A stretch of DNA of 64,000 nucleotides from Cephalotus follicularis (Eukaryota > Streptophyta > Magnoliopsida > Oxalidales > Cephalotaceae): the NCBI GenBank assembly GCA_001972305.1, contig BDDD01005088.1, forward strand, positions 1 to 64,000. Reading direction: 5' to 3'. Shown piece by piece: positions 33,817 through 45,332 of this stretch (positions are counted from its first letter, which is position 1; the number at the start of each line of letters is the position of its first letter). The position numbers were made by a program, and so were the translations under genes. Under the pieces are notes generated by a model that saw nothing but the letters and a program-made list of their open reading frames with translations, was not told the DNA's origin and did not search any database.

Positions 33817-35676
33817 TGTAATACCCTGTTCGTTCGTAAATGTATTTTTACGGGTTCGTAAATATATTTACGGATTTTATATGTGTTTTCGGGCTTTTAA
33901 TTCTGTTTAATTTAAAAAGTCCGGTTGCCCTATGATCGGGTTTATGTGAATTGTGCGGTATGATATCGGTCCGATATTTGGGTATGTTATGCTATGTTGG
34001 GTTTTATAAATTCTTATTTTAATCCAAAACTTATTTTATTAAAAACAAATTATTATTCTTTTATTGTAATATTCCTAAATTCCTTTTTCATTATTAATTC
34101 TTTTTCTTTTCTTTTTCCTATTTTACCATTTTCTTCAACTTTCTTCCTACTTCCTTCTACCATCTCCTTCTTTCCAGCAATTCCCACTATCAAATGCCAT
34201 GTTAAAATCTCTCTTTTTCCATTTCAAATCCAGAAAAGTTCCCATCTTCTTCCCTTTTGTCAAATCTTGTCTCCCCCTTTCTTCATTATTGAATGCCATT
34301 GCCATTTTTATATGATGTCTGAGGCACACAGTTCTCCATTTTCTATACATCCGGGTCCTACAAAAATGTATAGAGACTTGAAGAAGAATTTCTGGTGGAA
34401 TGGAATGAAAAAGGATGTTGCGGAGTACGTTGGGAAGTGTTTGATCTGTCAACAAGTAAAGATTGAACACCAGCGTGCTAGTGGTTTGTTACAACCCTTG
34501 GAGGTTCCGGTTTGCAAATGGGAGAGTATATCGATGGACTTTGTTACGGGTTTGCCGAGAACTTTAAGAAGGCGTGATGCTATCTGGGTAGTAGTGGATC
34601 AATTGACGAAATCGGCTCACTTCCTGGCTATCCGAGAAGACTTTTCAGTTGACCGTTTGGCTGAGGTGTTTCAGCAGGAGATAGTGAGACTACATGGGAC
34701 TCCGGTATCAATTGTTTCGGATAGGGATCCTCGTTTCACATCACGGTTTTGGAAAGGGTTCCAAAAAGCTTGGGGTACTAGGATCAGTTACAGTACAGCT
34801 TTTCATCCATATACAGATGGGCAAACTGAAAGGACCATCCAGACCTTAGAGGATATGTTGAGGTCTTGTGCTTTGGAGTGGACTGGGAGCTGGGATGAGT
34901 ATTTGAGCTTGGTGGAGCTCGCCTACAATAATAGTTGGCATGCTAGTATCGGTATGGCTCTGTTTGAAGCTCTGTATCGGAGGAAATGTCGTGCTCCGAC
35001 ATGTTGGGATGAGGTTGGAGAGCGAATTATCGAGGGACCCGAGCTAGTGCAGGTCACTACGGAGAAAGTGACAATAGCAAGGGAGAGATTGAAAGCGGCT
35101 CAATCTCGACAGAAGAGTTATGCGAAAAAACATCGGAGGGATTTGGAGTTCAAGGTCGGTGAACATGTGTTCTTGAAAGTTTCGCCTTGGAAAGGAGTCC
35201 AACATTTTGGGCTGAACGGAAAGTTGAGTCCGTGGTTTATTGGACCTTTCGAAGTTCTGGAGAAGATCGGCGCAGTTGCTTATCGGTTTGCTTTGCCGCC
35301 GCAGTTAGCACATGTCCATAATGTGTTCCACGTATCTTTGCTGAGGGGTTATCTGTATCATCCCCTACATGTGGTTCACTATCCGCTGGACAGCATTCGT
35401 GAGGATTTATCTTGTGACGAGGAGGCCGAGTCTATTTTGGATCGACAGGAATGGGTGACACGTAGCAAGACCGTTTCTTTTGTGAAAGTGCTGTGGAGGA
35501 ATCATCCCGAACGTGAGGCTACTTGAAGTTTTAATGTTTTGATAAGACTGCCACGTTTTCGGCTGTTTTGGCTAATAAAGCAAATTTATGATTACTTAAG
35601 AAATGTATATGCTCATATTGTTAAGTTATGTATGATACGACCCTGTGACGACTCCCGCCGTTCCGGAGGTGTTACA
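33817..35676 (+). mobile_element. Element H: 1.86-kb LTR-integrase-LTR chimera
   Basis: The target copy CATAT stands at 33812-33816 and 35677-35681, and G's LTR is continuous across it. The insert starts TGTAATACCC and ends GTGTTACA. About 490 bp of LTR start (33817 to about 34312) joins an integrase region (34315-35525), which joins the last ~150 bp of the LTR. There is no primer site, gag, RT or polypurine tract. It is either an element reduced by two deletions after insertion, or an LTR that carried integrase when it inserted. Confidence 0.9.
33994..35526 (+). CDS. Uninterrupted integrase fused to an LTR-encoded N-terminus (H)
   Basis: One 510-aa frame without stops. Residues 1-106 come from the CT-rich LTR tract and are Phe/Leu/Ser/Ile-rich and probably meaningless; Met107 or Met108 (34312-34317) starts true integrase. 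HHCC is complete: AH...SIHPG, then CLIC. The core has SMDFVTGLP (Asp), IVSDRDP (Asp) and TDGQTERT (Glu); I count exactly 35 residues between the second Asp and Glu. GPF is in KLSPWFIGPFEVL. The chromodomain-like tail stops at TGA after HPEREAT, about 15 residues early. It would join retroelement cDNA to host DNA. Expression is unproven. Confidence 0.8.
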   Translation: MLGFINSYFNPKLILLKTNYYSFIVIFLNSFFIINSFSFLFPILPFSSTFFLLPSTISFFPAIPTIKCHVKISLFPFQIQKSSHLLPFCQILSPPFFIIECHCHFYMMSEAHSSPFSIHPGPTKMYRDLKKNFWWNGMKKDVAEYVGKCLICQQVKIEHQRASGLLQPLEVPVCKWESISMDFVTGLPRTLRRRDAIWVVVDQLTKSAHFLAIREDFSVDRLAEVFQQEIVRLHGTPVSIVSDRDPRFTSRFWKGFQKAWGTRISYSTAFHPYTDGQTERTIQTLEDMLRSCALEWTGSWDEYLSLVELAYNNSWHASIGMALFEALYRRKCRAPTCWDEVGERIIEGPELVQVTTEKVTIARERLKAAQSRQKSYAKKHRRDLEFKVGEHVFLKVSPWKGVQHFGLNGKLSPWFIGPFEVLEKIGAVAYRFALPPQLAHVHNVFHVSLLRGYLYHPLHVVHYPLDSIREDLSCDEEAESILDRQEWVTRSKTVSFVKVLWRNHPEREAT

Positions 35677-35758
35677 CATATGAATCGATTCTAGTATATT
35701 GCATATGTGATACGATATGCAATGTGATATGATGTGATATGAGAATTGACTTGTGTAG

Positions 35759-37511
35759 TGTAACACCCCCGGACGGCGGGAGTCGTCACAGGACATAAAA
35801 AATATCATACAGAACCTATAATAACATATCTGATCTTATACATAGCATATCTAATCAAATCATTACTTTATTAGCCAAAAAAGTGGCAGTCTAATCATAA
35901 CTGAAACATTAAAAACTTAATAATTTAGTCATTTTAAACATTTGCGAAAAGATCAAAACATAATCCAGTTCCAAAATTAAAACATAAAAACATAATCATC
36001 AGTGTTTATGACCACTAGACATAACACAGGAATCACACTCCTAGGGATCCAAGGACATAAGGTGGTCATCACTCAATCACACTTTCCCCTTCTGCTCCTG
36101 AAAACCTGCCGCATGGAAACAAAAACGCGGTTGAGCAAACATCAGTTCGGATAAGGGAAAAATAAAACAGTAAACGATAAATTTAAAAGCAGTAAAGTTT
36201 CAATAAATACGTAGCAGAAATCATAAGTAATTAAAACAGATACGTAATCGTAAAATCACATTTGTACTTTCATAAAATTCATATAACTTTCGGAATAATT
36301 ACGGAACATTTCATAAAATCATTTACGGATCATAGGTCATAAAACACAAATCATACTGAGCCACATACATATCACATAACATAAATTTGGCAAGCGAGGC
36401 GCTAATTCCACATGCCCACTAGAATTGAAGTGTACGGCAATACGCAAGTCAATTCTCACATATCATATATCAGATCAACCATCTGATCACATATTTGATC
36501 ATTCATAGATCACATGTCATAAACTAGAATCGATTCATACACCTCTGTCATACATAGCAAATCCATAAATCCACCTCATGGGATTTATTCATACACTCAA
36601 AGACGCCGTAGATTAATCACACCACTAAGGAAGTGTCACGTCCCCGTGCCAGGCCCACGACGTGCCTATGGTACGCCCCATAGGTGGGTACAATACTCAG
36701 TATTTAATCATTTAGAAAACATTGATTTATCAAAATCAATTTAAAATCACATAAAATATGCTTTCACAAAACATATCGGAAAACCGCTCACAACGGTATC
36801 ATAACATACATTTCATAACATATCGTATCATTTCATATCATATGTATAAAGTCGGAATCATTTAAAATGTCAAACCAACTTTATTTTCGAAACGTTCCCA
36901 ATGTACTTACGGATAGACGATTCAAACGAATTCCACTTGAAGCACAACAACCTAAAAAGGCATCCAAAATAGTATGTATAAGATTCTAAGACACATCAGA
37001 AGCATTAAACAGACCCTTAACAGTGTTTGGAAAAGACTCGGATCGATTCGAGGAACAAACGAATCAAAACAGTTGAAAACGGTAAATTTCTGGGCAAAAC
37101 AGTCGACTATTACAGAGCACCAGCCGACTGGGGAAGCTTGGCAATCGACTATTCATAAGGTCCAGTCTACTACTCAAACTAGAATGCAGGTAGTCGACTG
37201 GTTCATACATCCAGTCAACTACTCAACCTAAGACAGTCGACTGTGTTCATATGGCAGTCGGCTATTCATCCAATCCAGCCGACTGTCCATAGGAACAGTC
37301 GACTGTTCTGGACGACAGAACAGTAGCAACTTTGACGATTTGATGCAGAAAAAGGTCTAAATGATTTCTACACTAAACCAGAGACACATGGACATAATCA
37401 TATGACTTTATATAACATTTAGGTGACATAAAAACACATGATTGACATATAAACGGATAGACAGTGGCTGAGCTTCTATGGAAGACAAGAAAACATGTAC
37501 TCCTATATATC
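35759..37511 (-). repeat. 3' LTR of I, truncated
   Basis: On the plus strand it starts TGTAACACCCCCGGACGGCG, identical in pattern to 40825, and runs to TCCTATATATCC, where the 5' copy (42164-42176) continues but this one enters pol. The AGTCGACTG array lies at 37100-37310. The reading frames here are not genes. Confidence 0.88.
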
Positions 37512-38938
37512 CTCTGAGCTATCTTAATCCGAGATATAAGAGTAGGCTCTACATTCATTGCAGCAACACAACCTTCAGAACCCCGAACATACATATGCAA
37601 ATCCATCCGTTCCATATCGGTTATCAACTGCGGCTGAGTAAGCACAGCTGCTACACTCCCATAACTCTTCCGACTACGAGCATCAGCTACCACATTTGCT
37701 TTACCAGGATGGTACTGAATATTCAGATCATAGTCTTTCAGAAGTTCCAACCACCTTCTCTGACGCATGTTCAACTCTTTCTGCGTAAAGATGTACTTGA
37801 GACTCTTATGATCGGTAAAGACGTCACAGGTTTGTCCGTAGAAGTAGTGCCTCCAGATCTTCAATGCAAACACTACTGCTGCCAACTCGAGATCATGTGT
37901 AGGATAGTTCACTTCATAAGGCTTCAACTGTCTCGAAGCGTAAGCTATCACATGACCGTGCTGCATCAAAACACACCCCAAACCTTTCTTAGAAGCATCG
38001 CTGTAAATCTGGTATCCACCCGACCCAGATGGTAAATGAAGAATCGGTGCTGACACAAGACCATTCTTCAGTTTCTCGAAGCTCGCTTCTCGCTCCTCAT
38101 TCCATTAAAGCTTAGCTCCTTTTCTCATAAGCTGAGTTAGTGGTAAGGCTATAGAGGAAAAGCCTTCCACAAACCGCCTATAATATCCAGCTAAACCCAA
38201 GAAGCTCCTAACCTTCATCACTGTGGTAGGTCTCGGCCATTTAGTAATAGCCTTAACTTTAGCAGGATCCACACAGATACCTTCAGCTGTAACCACATTA
38301 CCCAAAAACGCCACCTGTTACAACCAGAACTCACACTTTGAGAACTTCGCGTAAAGCTGATTCTTCCTCAGAATACCCAGCACAATACGAAGTTGTTCTT
38401 CATGTTCTTCCTTCGACTTGGAATACACAAGAATATCATCATTGAACACAATAACAAACTGATCAAAGTACTCATGGAACACCCTATTAATCAAATCCAT
38501 GAAAACCGGAGGTGCATTAGTGAGTCCGAAGGGCATCACCAGAAACACATAATGCCCATATCGAGTACGGAAAGCAGTTTTAGGCACATCTTCATCCTTT
38601 ATCCGAAGCTGATGATATCCCGATCTCAAATCGATCTTCGAGAAATACCGAGCACCTTGGAGATGATCAAACAAGGCATCAATCCTAGGTAGCGGGTACT
38701 TATTCCGAACAGTAATTCGGTTCAACTCTCTGTAGTCTATACATAACCTCATAAACCCATCTTTATTCTTCACAAAAAGAACCGGAGCACCCCACGGCAA
38801 AACACTAGGCCTAATGAAACCCCGATCCAACAGCTCTTGCAACTGTTCCTTCAACTCTTGCAGTTCCAACGGTGCCATTCTGTAAGGTGCCTTAGATAAA
38901 GGTGCCGCTCCAGGAATGAGTTCGATGGTAAACTCCAC
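37512..38938 (-). pseudogene. Reverse transcriptase and RNase H of I
   Basis: From 38938: [50 protein letters not shown] and [13 protein letters not shown], where relatives have FVDD; both catalytic Asp remain but Val is Asn. A stop at 38318 and another at 38105 interrupt the connection to RNase H. RNase H (38056 on) has [49 protein letters not shown] and [14 protein letters not shown]. After ISRIKIAQ the frame enters LTR sequence at 37511. Enzymatically it looks close to functional apart from the stops. Confidence 0.9.
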
Positions 38939-39703
38939 TTACCGTTGCGGTGGCAAACCCGGTAACTCCTCCGGAAACGCCTCAAAAAATTCTTTAACCA
39001 CAGGATACTCTTCAAGGTGAGGCTCAACCTTTGTGACATCCTTCACAACAGCTAAGAAACCTTCAGCGCCATTCGCCACCAATTTCCGAGCCTTCAGAGC
39101 AGGTATAACTTTCACTTCTTTTCTAGGTTGTGAACCCTGATAAACAAACTCAGGACTATTCACATCCCCAAACAGAACCCTCTGAGCATAGCAATCGATC
39201 GTAGCCCGGTAATGATCCAACCAGCTCATACCCAGAATCATATCGAAGTCATACATATCGATAGGCAAAAGATCGGCATCACAAACCCGATCATCGAAAA
39301 CAAGAGGACAAGCATAAAAACACTCAGCAATCACAATAGAAGAACCCATAGGGGTCGACAGAACCAAAGCTGGATCAAGCAACTGAGAAGACATCCCAAG
39401 ATGTCGAACAAAAGACCTCGCTACAACCGAGTGGGTCGATCCAGTATCATACAAAACATAAGCCTTATGATTACCAATAGAAATAAAGCCCGAAACAGTA
39501 CCTGGTGCATTAGCAGCCTGTTGAGTCGTGATAGCAAAGACACGACCTCCCACATTGCGCTGTCCATGATCTGCATTGTTCCCCTTCCTTTCCTTCGTAG
39601 GAGGGTCAGGAAAATCTTTCACGAAATGCCCTTTCTGACCACAAACAACACAGGCCCCGATAGCCTTGTATAACATTCCCACTGGATGCTGTCTACCACA
39701 CAC
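38939..39703 (-). pseudogene. Zinc knuckle and protease of I
   Basis: A 254-aa open frame on the minus strand. CVVCGQKGHFVKDFPDP is the CCHC knuckle with its last Cys replaced by Phe. The retropepsin site is YVLYDTGSTHSVV, followed by DFDMILGMSWLDHY. It ends at a TAA (38939-38941) just before the RT frame, where relatives continue (PPQREVEF). This is the longest intact protease frame in the window. Confidence 0.88.
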
Positions 39704-39759
39704 ATCACATTTGGCAATCTGAATATCCGCAGCTCCCTGTGTCTGCCTCTGGTCATTAC

Positions 39760-40654
39760 CGGGCTGTTGCTGTCCCCGGTTATCATTCCTTTTCCCTTGC
39801 TTACCATTCCTATTCTTATTCTATCCAGAACCTTGCCCTTGAGAATTACCTCTGTTTGTCTTTCTGTCACTCTCCTGACGAGCTGCCTGGAATTCTAACC
39901 TTTCCAGCTCTATGTTCTTAGCCGCATTGGCCACTTCTGAAACATCAGCAAACCTGGTGTTGATCAATTTACCCCGGAGCTGATAGTGCAACTTCCACTT
40001 GAACTTTTCTGCCTGCTCCAGTGCTGTCCCCGCAGCGGACCCAGCAAAACCAACAAGCCTAGTGAAATGGGTCAAAAACTCCGTAACCGTCTCTCCATCC
40101 TTCTGTCTGGTATTGATAAACTCTCTGGCGTAAGCCTCCTTATCAGCAGTGGGAAAGTACTGCTGATAAAAGACTTCGCAAAACTAAGAGCAGGTCAAAG
40201 TCTCCGCATAGTTTCCACCCTTAGCCAAAACCACAGCTTTCCACCATTTTCGAGCATCACCCTCAAGCTTGTAAACAGCTAACTTAATCTTCTATTCATC
40301 ACTACAACCAAGCACATCGAAGATCTTGTCCATATGAGCAATCTAGTGTTCAGCCTCCACAGAAGTCATGGCTGAGCTGAAAGACTGCGGTCTCTGCTTC
40401 TGGAACTACTCAAGCCAGATATAAGTGGGCGTATCAGTCCTATCCCCAGAATCTCTTCCCAACTGGACGTCAGCTGGAGCATCGTTAGCACCAACCGGCT
40501 CCCTACGACCCTGATACTGATTCTGCTCACTCAATGCGCGTCGTACCTCCTGAGCGATAACCTGACGTACCAACTCCTCCATAGTAGGCTCATTTCTAAC
40601 TTCTTGAGCCTCAACGGGTTCAGTCCTCCGAGCAACGTTCCTTGTACGTGCCAT
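39760..40654 (-). pseudogene. gag: gag of I (broken)
   Basis: The minus-strand ATG at 40652-40654 gives MARTRNVARRTEPVEAQEVRNEPTMEELVRQV, and this start is supported by the same residues in G. A TAG follows at YIWLE (about 40408) where relatives have CGG. The core resumes with stops until FTRLVGFAGSAAGTALEQAEKFKWKLHYQLRGKL (40075-39821). Confidence 0.85.
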
Positions 40655-40808
40655 CTACGCAAAGGCGCAAAAAACATGAAACATCACAAGGAACAAAAAC
40701 CAAAGCTGAAACATATCATAATATCAAAACCGAAACAGCCTAACCCGGTGTCTACCCAATCTCACAGGTCAAACCTAGTTGGGTCTACTAAGGAAACAAA
40801 ACCTAATT

Positions 40809-40820
40809 CTCTGATACCAA
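40809..40820 (-). other. Primer-binding site of I
   Basis: The plus strand reads TCTCTGATACCA, the complement of TGGTATCAGAGA. It lies four bases inside the LTR end at 40825 and fixes the minus orientation. Confidence 0.9.
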
Positions 40821-40824
40821 AATC

Positions 40825-43080
40825 TGTAACACCCCCGGACGGCGGGAGTTGTCACAGGACATAAAACATATCATACAGAACCTATAATAACATATCTGAT
40901 CATATACATAGCATATCTAATCAAATCATTACTTTATTGGCCAAAAACGTGGCGGTCTAATCATAACTGAAACATTAAAAACTTAACAATTTAGCCATTT
41001 TAAACATTTGCGGAAAGCTCAAAAGATAATCCAGTTCCAAAATTAAAACATAAAAACATAATCATCAGTGTTTATGACCACTAGACATAACACAGGGATC
41101 ACACTCCTAGGGATCCAAGGACATAAGGTGGTCATCACTCAATCACACTCTTATTCGTACACTCAGAGACACCGTAGACTAATCACACCGCTACGGAAGT
41201 GTCACGTCCCCGTGCCAGGCCCACGACGTGCCTATGGTACGCCCCATAGGTGGGTACAATACTCAGTATTTAATCATTTAGAAAACATTGATTTATCAAA
41301 ATCAATTTAAAATCACATAAAATATGCTTTCACAAAACATATCAGAAAATCGCTCACAACGGTATCATAACATATCGTATCATTTCATATCATATGTATA
41401 AAGTTGGAATCATTTAAAATGTCAAACCAACTTTATTTTCGAAATGTGTCAAAATCATGAAACACTATCAATTTCATAAAAGAAGAAGCATAGCAAAATT
41501 GTTTTCAGTTAGAAATATCAGATAACCAAGGAAACGAGAGAAATCCGTACCTCAAGCGTTCATAATGTACTTACGGAATTCAAACGAATTCCACTTGAAG
41601 CACAATAACCTAAAAAGGCATCCAAAATCATACGTATAAGAGTCTAAGACACATCAGAAGGATTAAACAGACCCTTAACAGTGTTTGGAAAAGACTCAGA
41701 TCGATTCGAGGAACAAACGAATCAAAACAGTTGAAAACAGTACATTTCTGGGCAAAACAGTTGACTATTACAGAGCACCAACCGACTGGTGAAGTTTGGC
41801 AATCGACTATTCATAAGGTCCAGTCGACTACTCAAACTAGAATGTAGGTATTCGACTAGTTCATACATCCAGTCAACTACTCAACCTAAGACAGTCGACT
41901 GTGTTCATATGGCAGTCGGCTGTTCATCCAATCTAGCCGACTGTCCATAGGAACGGTCGACTGTTATGGACGACAGAACAGTAAGAACTTTGACGATTTG
42001 ATACAGAAAAAGGTCTAAATGATTTATACACTAAACCAGAGACACATGGACATAGTCATATGACTTTATATAACATTTAGGTGACATAAAAACACATGAT
42101 TGACATATAAACGGATAGACAGTGGCTGAGCTTCTATGGAAGACAAGAAAACATGTACTCCTATATATCCAGATTCTGTCCATTATCATTTAACAGATAC
42201 TTAAATCCAGTTTATGACATATCTAGGTGTGTAAAACGTGTTGACAGTCTAATTAACACAATGACAGAACATATTAACATAGGAATTGAAACCAAAGGAC
42301 ATTAAGAGCATAAAACTCAAATTACAACATTGCTGCAAAAACCAATACAGAAAGAGACGAATTAACTGACCTGTAGTGGTATAAAGGACACAGAAAACAG
42401 CAGAAGGAACACTAGCACACACTCACAATCGGCTGTGAACAAAAAAGAGGAAGAAGAAAAGAACCAAAACAAAGACATGCTTAGCAAATCAACAGAATTC
42501 AATCCAAAAGAACACAAAAGGACTGAGATTACCTCTTCGAATTTGATGAAACGAATCCACAGCAGATTAACACACAATAACAAGGAAGAATTCAACAGTG
42601 GTTCAAGGCAGAAAAAGAAGAAGGCAAATATAGAATAACAATGGCACTCACAAAAGGAAAAAGGGAGGCAAATCTGCTCCAAAAGGGAAAAGAGAGGATT
42701 TGTGGGGAACAAGAATGGAAAGAAGATATAGAAAACGTGTGAATTGATGAGGGGAAGGAGTGACTTCGGGAGAGGAAGAAGAAGAAAAGGAAAGAAGATA
42801 AGAAAATAGGACGAAAAGAATAAAGGAAAAGAAAAATAAAATAAAATAAAAGGATTTTTAAAATAAAAATGAATAGTTTTGTTAAAATAAAATTTTGATT
42901 AAAATAAACCCAAACCCAACATAGCATAACATATCCAAAATTGGACTGGTATCAGTCAGCCCAAATCATATAAGCCCAAAACAAAGGGAAACAGGACTTT
43001 AAAATTAAACAAAATTAAAAAGCCCGAAAAGCACACGTAAAAGTCCGTAAAATACATTTACGAACAGACAGGGTATTAGA
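40825..43080 (-). repeat. 5' LTR of I, 2256 bp with internal deletion
   Basis: It aligns with 35759-37511 and extends into the U3 start (purine-rich tract 42640-42890 on the plus strand, the CT tract of the element). The AGTCGACTG array is at 41755-41970. A jump near 41145 drops about 500 bp present in the 3' copy. Confidence 0.88.
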
Positions 43081-43719
43081 TGTAGTGCCGTACACTTCAA
43101 TTCTAATGGTCATGTGGAATTAGCGCCTCCCTTGTTGTATATGTTTATGATATGTGATATGTTCTGTGGCTAAGTATAAATTATGAAATCGTGATTTTGA
43201 AATGTTTCGTATATATTTCAAAGTTATGAATTGGGTTTTATGAAGTTAGGAAATGAACATTTAAATGATTTATTGCTTAAGATTTTTGTTACGAGTTTTA
43301 TTGAAATCTTATTGCTTTTAAATTACCATTTAGTGTTTTATATTCTTTATCTGTACTGAGGTTTGCTCAGCCGCTTTTTTGTTTCCATGCGGCAGGTTAT
43401 CAGGAGCAGCCAGGGAAAGTGTGAATGAGAGATGACCACCTTTATGTCAAGGATCCTTAGGAGTGTGATCTTGTTATGTTTTCTGTTATAGTTGGTCATG
43501 AACAATAAGATACTTTTGGTTTATGTTTTTAATAATTGACCCTTGGAACATGTTTTAAGTTTTCTAAATATGCTAATTTTTCAGTAAGTTTTTCAGATAT
43601 GTTATGACTGTCACTTTTTTAGCTAATACAGTTATGCCTATGTTATGTTAAGTTATGCTATGTTATGATAAGGATTATAACCTGAGATGACTCCCGCCGT
43701 CCGAGGGTGTTACAGATTG

Positions 43720-43731
43720 TGGTATCAGAGA
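43720..43731 (+). other. Primer-binding site of G
   Basis: TGGTATCAGAGA lies five bases after G's LTR end (43714), as in B. Confidence 0.9.
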
Positions 43732-43887
43732 ATAGGTTTTTTTTTTTCTTAGAAGACCTAACTAGGTTTGACCTGCGAGATTGGGTAGACTCTGGGTTAG
43801 GCTTTTTTGTTATGGTCAGTTTGATATGTTTTCTATTTTGGTTTTTGTTTTCTTTTGGTGTTTCATGTGTTGAGCAACTTTTTGTAG

Positions 43888-45000
43888 ATGGCACGAACAA
43901 GGAACGCTTCTCGGAGGACTGCACCAGTTGAGGCTTAGGAAGTACGAAATGAGCATTCTATGGAAGATCTGGTACTACCGAAAGTCGCTCAAGAGGTACG
44001 TCATGTGATGGTTCAGCAGAGTTCGGGGCAAGACTGTATGGAGCTGGTTGCAGAGGAGAATGCTCCAGCTGATGTTCAGTTGGGAAGGGAAACTGGGGAC
44101 AAGACTGACACCTGTTTCAATCTGGCTTCAGCGGTTCCAGAAATAGAGGCCGCAGTCTTTCAGCTCAGCCGTGAATCCTGTCGAGGCTGAGCATTGGATT
44201 TCGCATATGGACAAGATCTTTGATGTGCTTGGTTATGGTGACGAGCAGAAAGTTAGGTTAGCTGCTTACAAGCTTGAGGGTGATGCTCATAAGTGGTGGA
44301 AGTCTGTAGGATTGGCTAAGGGTAGTAACTATATTGATGCTTTGACTTGGTCCGAGTTTTGCGAAGTCTTCTATCAACATTATTTTCCTGCTGCTGATAA
44401 GGAGGATTATGCCAGAGAGTTTATAAATACAAGACAGAAGGATGGAGAATCGGTCACGGAGATTCTGACCCGTTTCAGTAGGCTTACTGGTTTTGCTGGG
44501 TCCGCAGCAGGGACAACACTGGAGCAGGCTGAGAAGTTCAAGTGGAAGCTGCATTATCAGCTCCGTGCTAAGCTGATTAATACCAGGTTTGCTGAGGTTT
44601 CTAAAGTGGCAAATGCAGCAAAGAATATAGAACTGGAGAGGTTAGACTTCCAGGCAACTCGATAGGAAAATGATAAGAAGGGAAACAGGGGAGATTCTCA
44701 GGGGCAAGGTTCTAGACAGCATGGCAAGAACATAAATGGAAAATGAGGAAAGAGGAATGATAACCGGGGACAGCGACAGCGCAGTAACGATCAGAAGCGG
44801 ACACCGGATGCTGGGGATGTTCAGATTGCCAAGTGTGATACTTGTGGTAGACAGCATCCAGTGGGAGTGTGCTATAAAGCCATCAGGGCCTGTTTTGTAT
44901 GTGGTCAAAAGTGGCACTTTGTGAAGGGTTGTCCTGATCCTCGTGCAAAGGATAGAGGGGCAACAATGCAGAATCCGGATAGCGCAATGTAGGAGGTCGT
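43888..45000 (+). pseudogene. gag: gag of G (broken)
   Basis: ATG at 43888 gives MARTRNASRRTAPVEA, then TAG at 43936-43938 where relatives have CAG. The same frame continues (MEDLVLPKVAQEVRHVM). A frameshift near 44115 leads into the core ORF 44171-44665 (AEHWISHMDKIFDVLGYGDEQKVRLAAYKLEGDAHKWW to NAAKNIELERLDF), which ends at a TAG again in place of CAG. The CCHC knuckle CFVCGQKWHFVKGC (44890-44931) is complete, the only intact knuckle among the B-like copies here. Confidence 0.87.
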
Positions 45001-45332
45001 GTTTTTGCTATCATGACACAGCAGGCTGCTAATGCACCAGCTACGGTTTTCAGGTTTTGTTTCTGTTGGTAACCGTAGGGCTTATGTTTTATATGATACT
45101 GGATCAACCCACTCGATTGTATCGAGGTCTTTTGTTCGGCATCTTAGGATGCCTTCCCAGTTTCTTTATCCAACTTTGGTTCTTTCAACTCCTACGGGGA
45201 CATCTGTTGTGATATCTGAGTATTTTTATGCTTGCCCTCTTGTTTTTGATGATCGGATTCGTGATGCGGATCTTCTGCCTATTGATATGTATGACTTTGA
45301 TATGATTCTGGGTATGAATTGGTTTGTTCGCC
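45001..45332 (+). pseudogene. Protease of G, cut by J
   Basis: An open frame from 45032 carries YVLYDTGSTHSIV (catalytic DTG near 45101-45109), SFVRHLRM and DFDMILGMNWF. At about 45332 it enters copia LTR repeat sequence. The next ~115 bp of G expected from B (about 4445-4560) are absent on both sides of J, so the J insertion was followed by a deletion at this edge. Confidence 0.87.

Larger units (their letters stand above)
35759..43080 (-). mobile_element. Element I: minus-strand gypsy element lacking integrase
   Basis: The target copy TGTAG stands at 35754-35758 and 43081-43085 within G's LTR. The 5' LTR is 40825-43080 and the 3' LTR 35759 to about 37511. Order on the minus strand is gag, protease, RT, RNase H, then a direct jump into the LTR at about 37511, so integrase, polypurine tract and the first ~0.9 kb of the 3' LTR are gone. 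The 5' LTR lacks about 500 bp near 41145 relative to the 3' copy (36090-36590). The first LTR dinucleotide reads TC instead of TG. Confidence 0.9.
31706..43714 (+). repeat. 5' LTR of gypsy element G, split by H and I
   Basis: Three pieces, 31706-33816, 35677-35758 and 43081-43714, join into one LTR of about 2.8 kb aligning with B's LTR. The first dinucleotide is AG instead of TG (AGTAATACCC), and it ends GTGTTACA at 43714 before a primer site. The CT-rich tract is at 31905-32160 and the AGTCGACTG array at 32855-33015. The 3' LTR of G is outside the window. Confidence 0.88.
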
